64,000 nt of DNA from Pararge aegeria (Eukaryota; Arthropoda; Insecta; Lepidoptera; Nymphalidae), in assembly GCF_905163445.1 (NCBI RefSeq), contig NC_053197.1, positions 13,454,001 through 13,518,000 of the forward strand. Direction: 5' to 3'. The stretch's first letter is position 1; every line of letters begins with the position of its first letter. Made by a program: the position numbers and the translations under genes. The notes beneath the pieces were generated by a model. That model saw nothing but the letters and a program-made list of their open reading frames with translations. It was not told where the DNA came from and searched no databases. Shown one piece after another: positions 63,401 to 64,000 of the stretch.

Positions 63401-64000
63401 AACATGTCAGTGGTTCGTATCACAAAATGAAAAACGTTTTGTTAATTCCCCACTCTAGTGTGGGACATTTACGAAACGTTTTCGTTTCACGAGCACATGT
63501 AAAATAAAAAAATAGCATTCCTAAACAAAGTTCACAATGAACTCAAAGTGAATATCCTAGGTCCCGTCCGAGGACTAAACTTAGCCAATAAACAATGAAG
63601 ACAATTGAGAATTCCATCCGCACCGCGATCGACTCGAAAATTTCACCCGTTCCGTGAAAATAAATTTTCTTCCCAGCGAGACCCAAGACAAATAACATTG
63701 GCGAGCGATTTTGCGAAATTAACTCTGTTTGGAAAGCAACCGCGAGTGAAATTGACACGGGGTGCTTTAAAGGGAAACCTGTAACGCTGAAATACTTGAT
63801 TAGAGGACACAGAAATCTAAATTTTACGTTGCTGTGCCTACGGTTTTGTCCGAGTATTTACCCGCTCCGCTTTCATCACACAAGACAGATAAAATATTGT
63901 AAAATGATGTTGAAAACGTCACTACTGAGTTACAATTAGTGAGGTACTTAACGATTTCTTCTCGGTGGAATCTGCCTTCCTAACCGGTGGCAGAATCAAC
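63401..64000. other. Unique block at the window end
   Basis: 63540-63960 has no repeats and intermediate GC with CG words (gcaccgcgatcgactcgaaa). A 71-codon minus frame (63543-63758) has no domain. Possibly conserved non-coding DNA. Confidence 0.3.

Overview
This looks like a non-coding, repeat-rich stretch of a lepidopteran (moth or butterfly) nuclear genome. The base composition is AT-rich. Nearly every recognisable element is one I know as typical of Lepidoptera: RTE-type LINE 3' ends opening with 'actagctgttgcccgcgac', CR1/Zenon-like LINE 3' ends, several tRNA-derived SINE families, hAT and Helitron non-autonomous elements, and endonuclease-reverse-transcriptase C-termini. A butterfly is likely, but I cannot support a species. 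There are no rRNA genes, no functional tRNA genes, no CRISPR arrays and no bacterial-type operons.

Host genes: I can support one candidate coding exon, on the + strand at 20956-21042. It runs from an ATG to a consensus splice donor (AG|GTAAG) and encodes 29 residues in phase 0, with an upstream in-frame stop and a small uORF whose stop overlaps the start codon (ATGA). It looks like the first coding exon of a gene whose following intron covers much or all of the remaining 43 kb. I could not identify the gene and saw no second exon. Most longer reading frames in the window lie inside SINEs, LINEs or MITEs, or are chance frames.

Family names used below are local to this window. SINE-A: tRNA-derived, about 270 bp, A box TGGCGCAGTGG, B box GGTTCGATTCC, tail (TTTA)n. 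SINE-B: tRNA-derived, A box TAGCGCAG, B box GGTTCRATTCC, 3' end shared with a LINE. SINE-C: tRNA-derived, about 300 bp, ends in GATGATGATG. SINE-D: fragments with 'TTGGTCTAGTG'. LINE-CR1 and LINE-B: 3' ends of CR1/Zenon-like LINEs. RTE: RTE-clade fragments. LINE-E: 3' tails with 'aaaggcggccttatc'. hAT-1: TIR CAGTGGCGTGCATA. hAT-2: TIR TAGTGTTGCCCAAAT. MITE-X, MITE-Y, MITE-Z and R-2530: short dispersed repeats. FB-1: a 5-kb fold-back element.

Layout: 0-5 kb holds SINE-A copies, a CR1 3' end and a MITE. 5.25-6.77 kb is a complete hAT-2 element with intact 8-bp target duplications and GGTCTT arrays at both ends. 7-20 kb is a mosaic of SINEs and LINE tails, with hAT-1 elements at 13.5, 14.4 and 15.0 kb. 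20.0-20.75 kb is a three-level nest (SINE-A in hAT-1 in LINE-B) directly upstream of the candidate exon. 21-35 kb is probable intron with scattered repeats and a degenerate tandem module at 33.7-35.05 kb. 35.59-37.55 kb is a non-autonomous Helitron. 38-46 kb is SINE/LINE debris between islands of non-repetitive sequence. 46.50-51.51 kb is FB-1: a roughly 530-bp terminal inverted repeat on each side, each followed inward by a 165/170-bp satellite array, with a perfect 9-bp target duplication. 52-64 kb holds more RTE, SINE and MITE copies, a LINE with a 227-codon open C-terminus (56.4-57.1 kb) and a 0.9-kb tandem triplication (59.3-60.2 kb).

The most unusual structures are FB-1, the hAT-2 element, the hAT-1 family including a 49-bp copy with perfect target duplications, and a 47-bp 3' tail shared by SINE-B and the 56.4-kb LINE, which suggests a SINE/LINE partnership.
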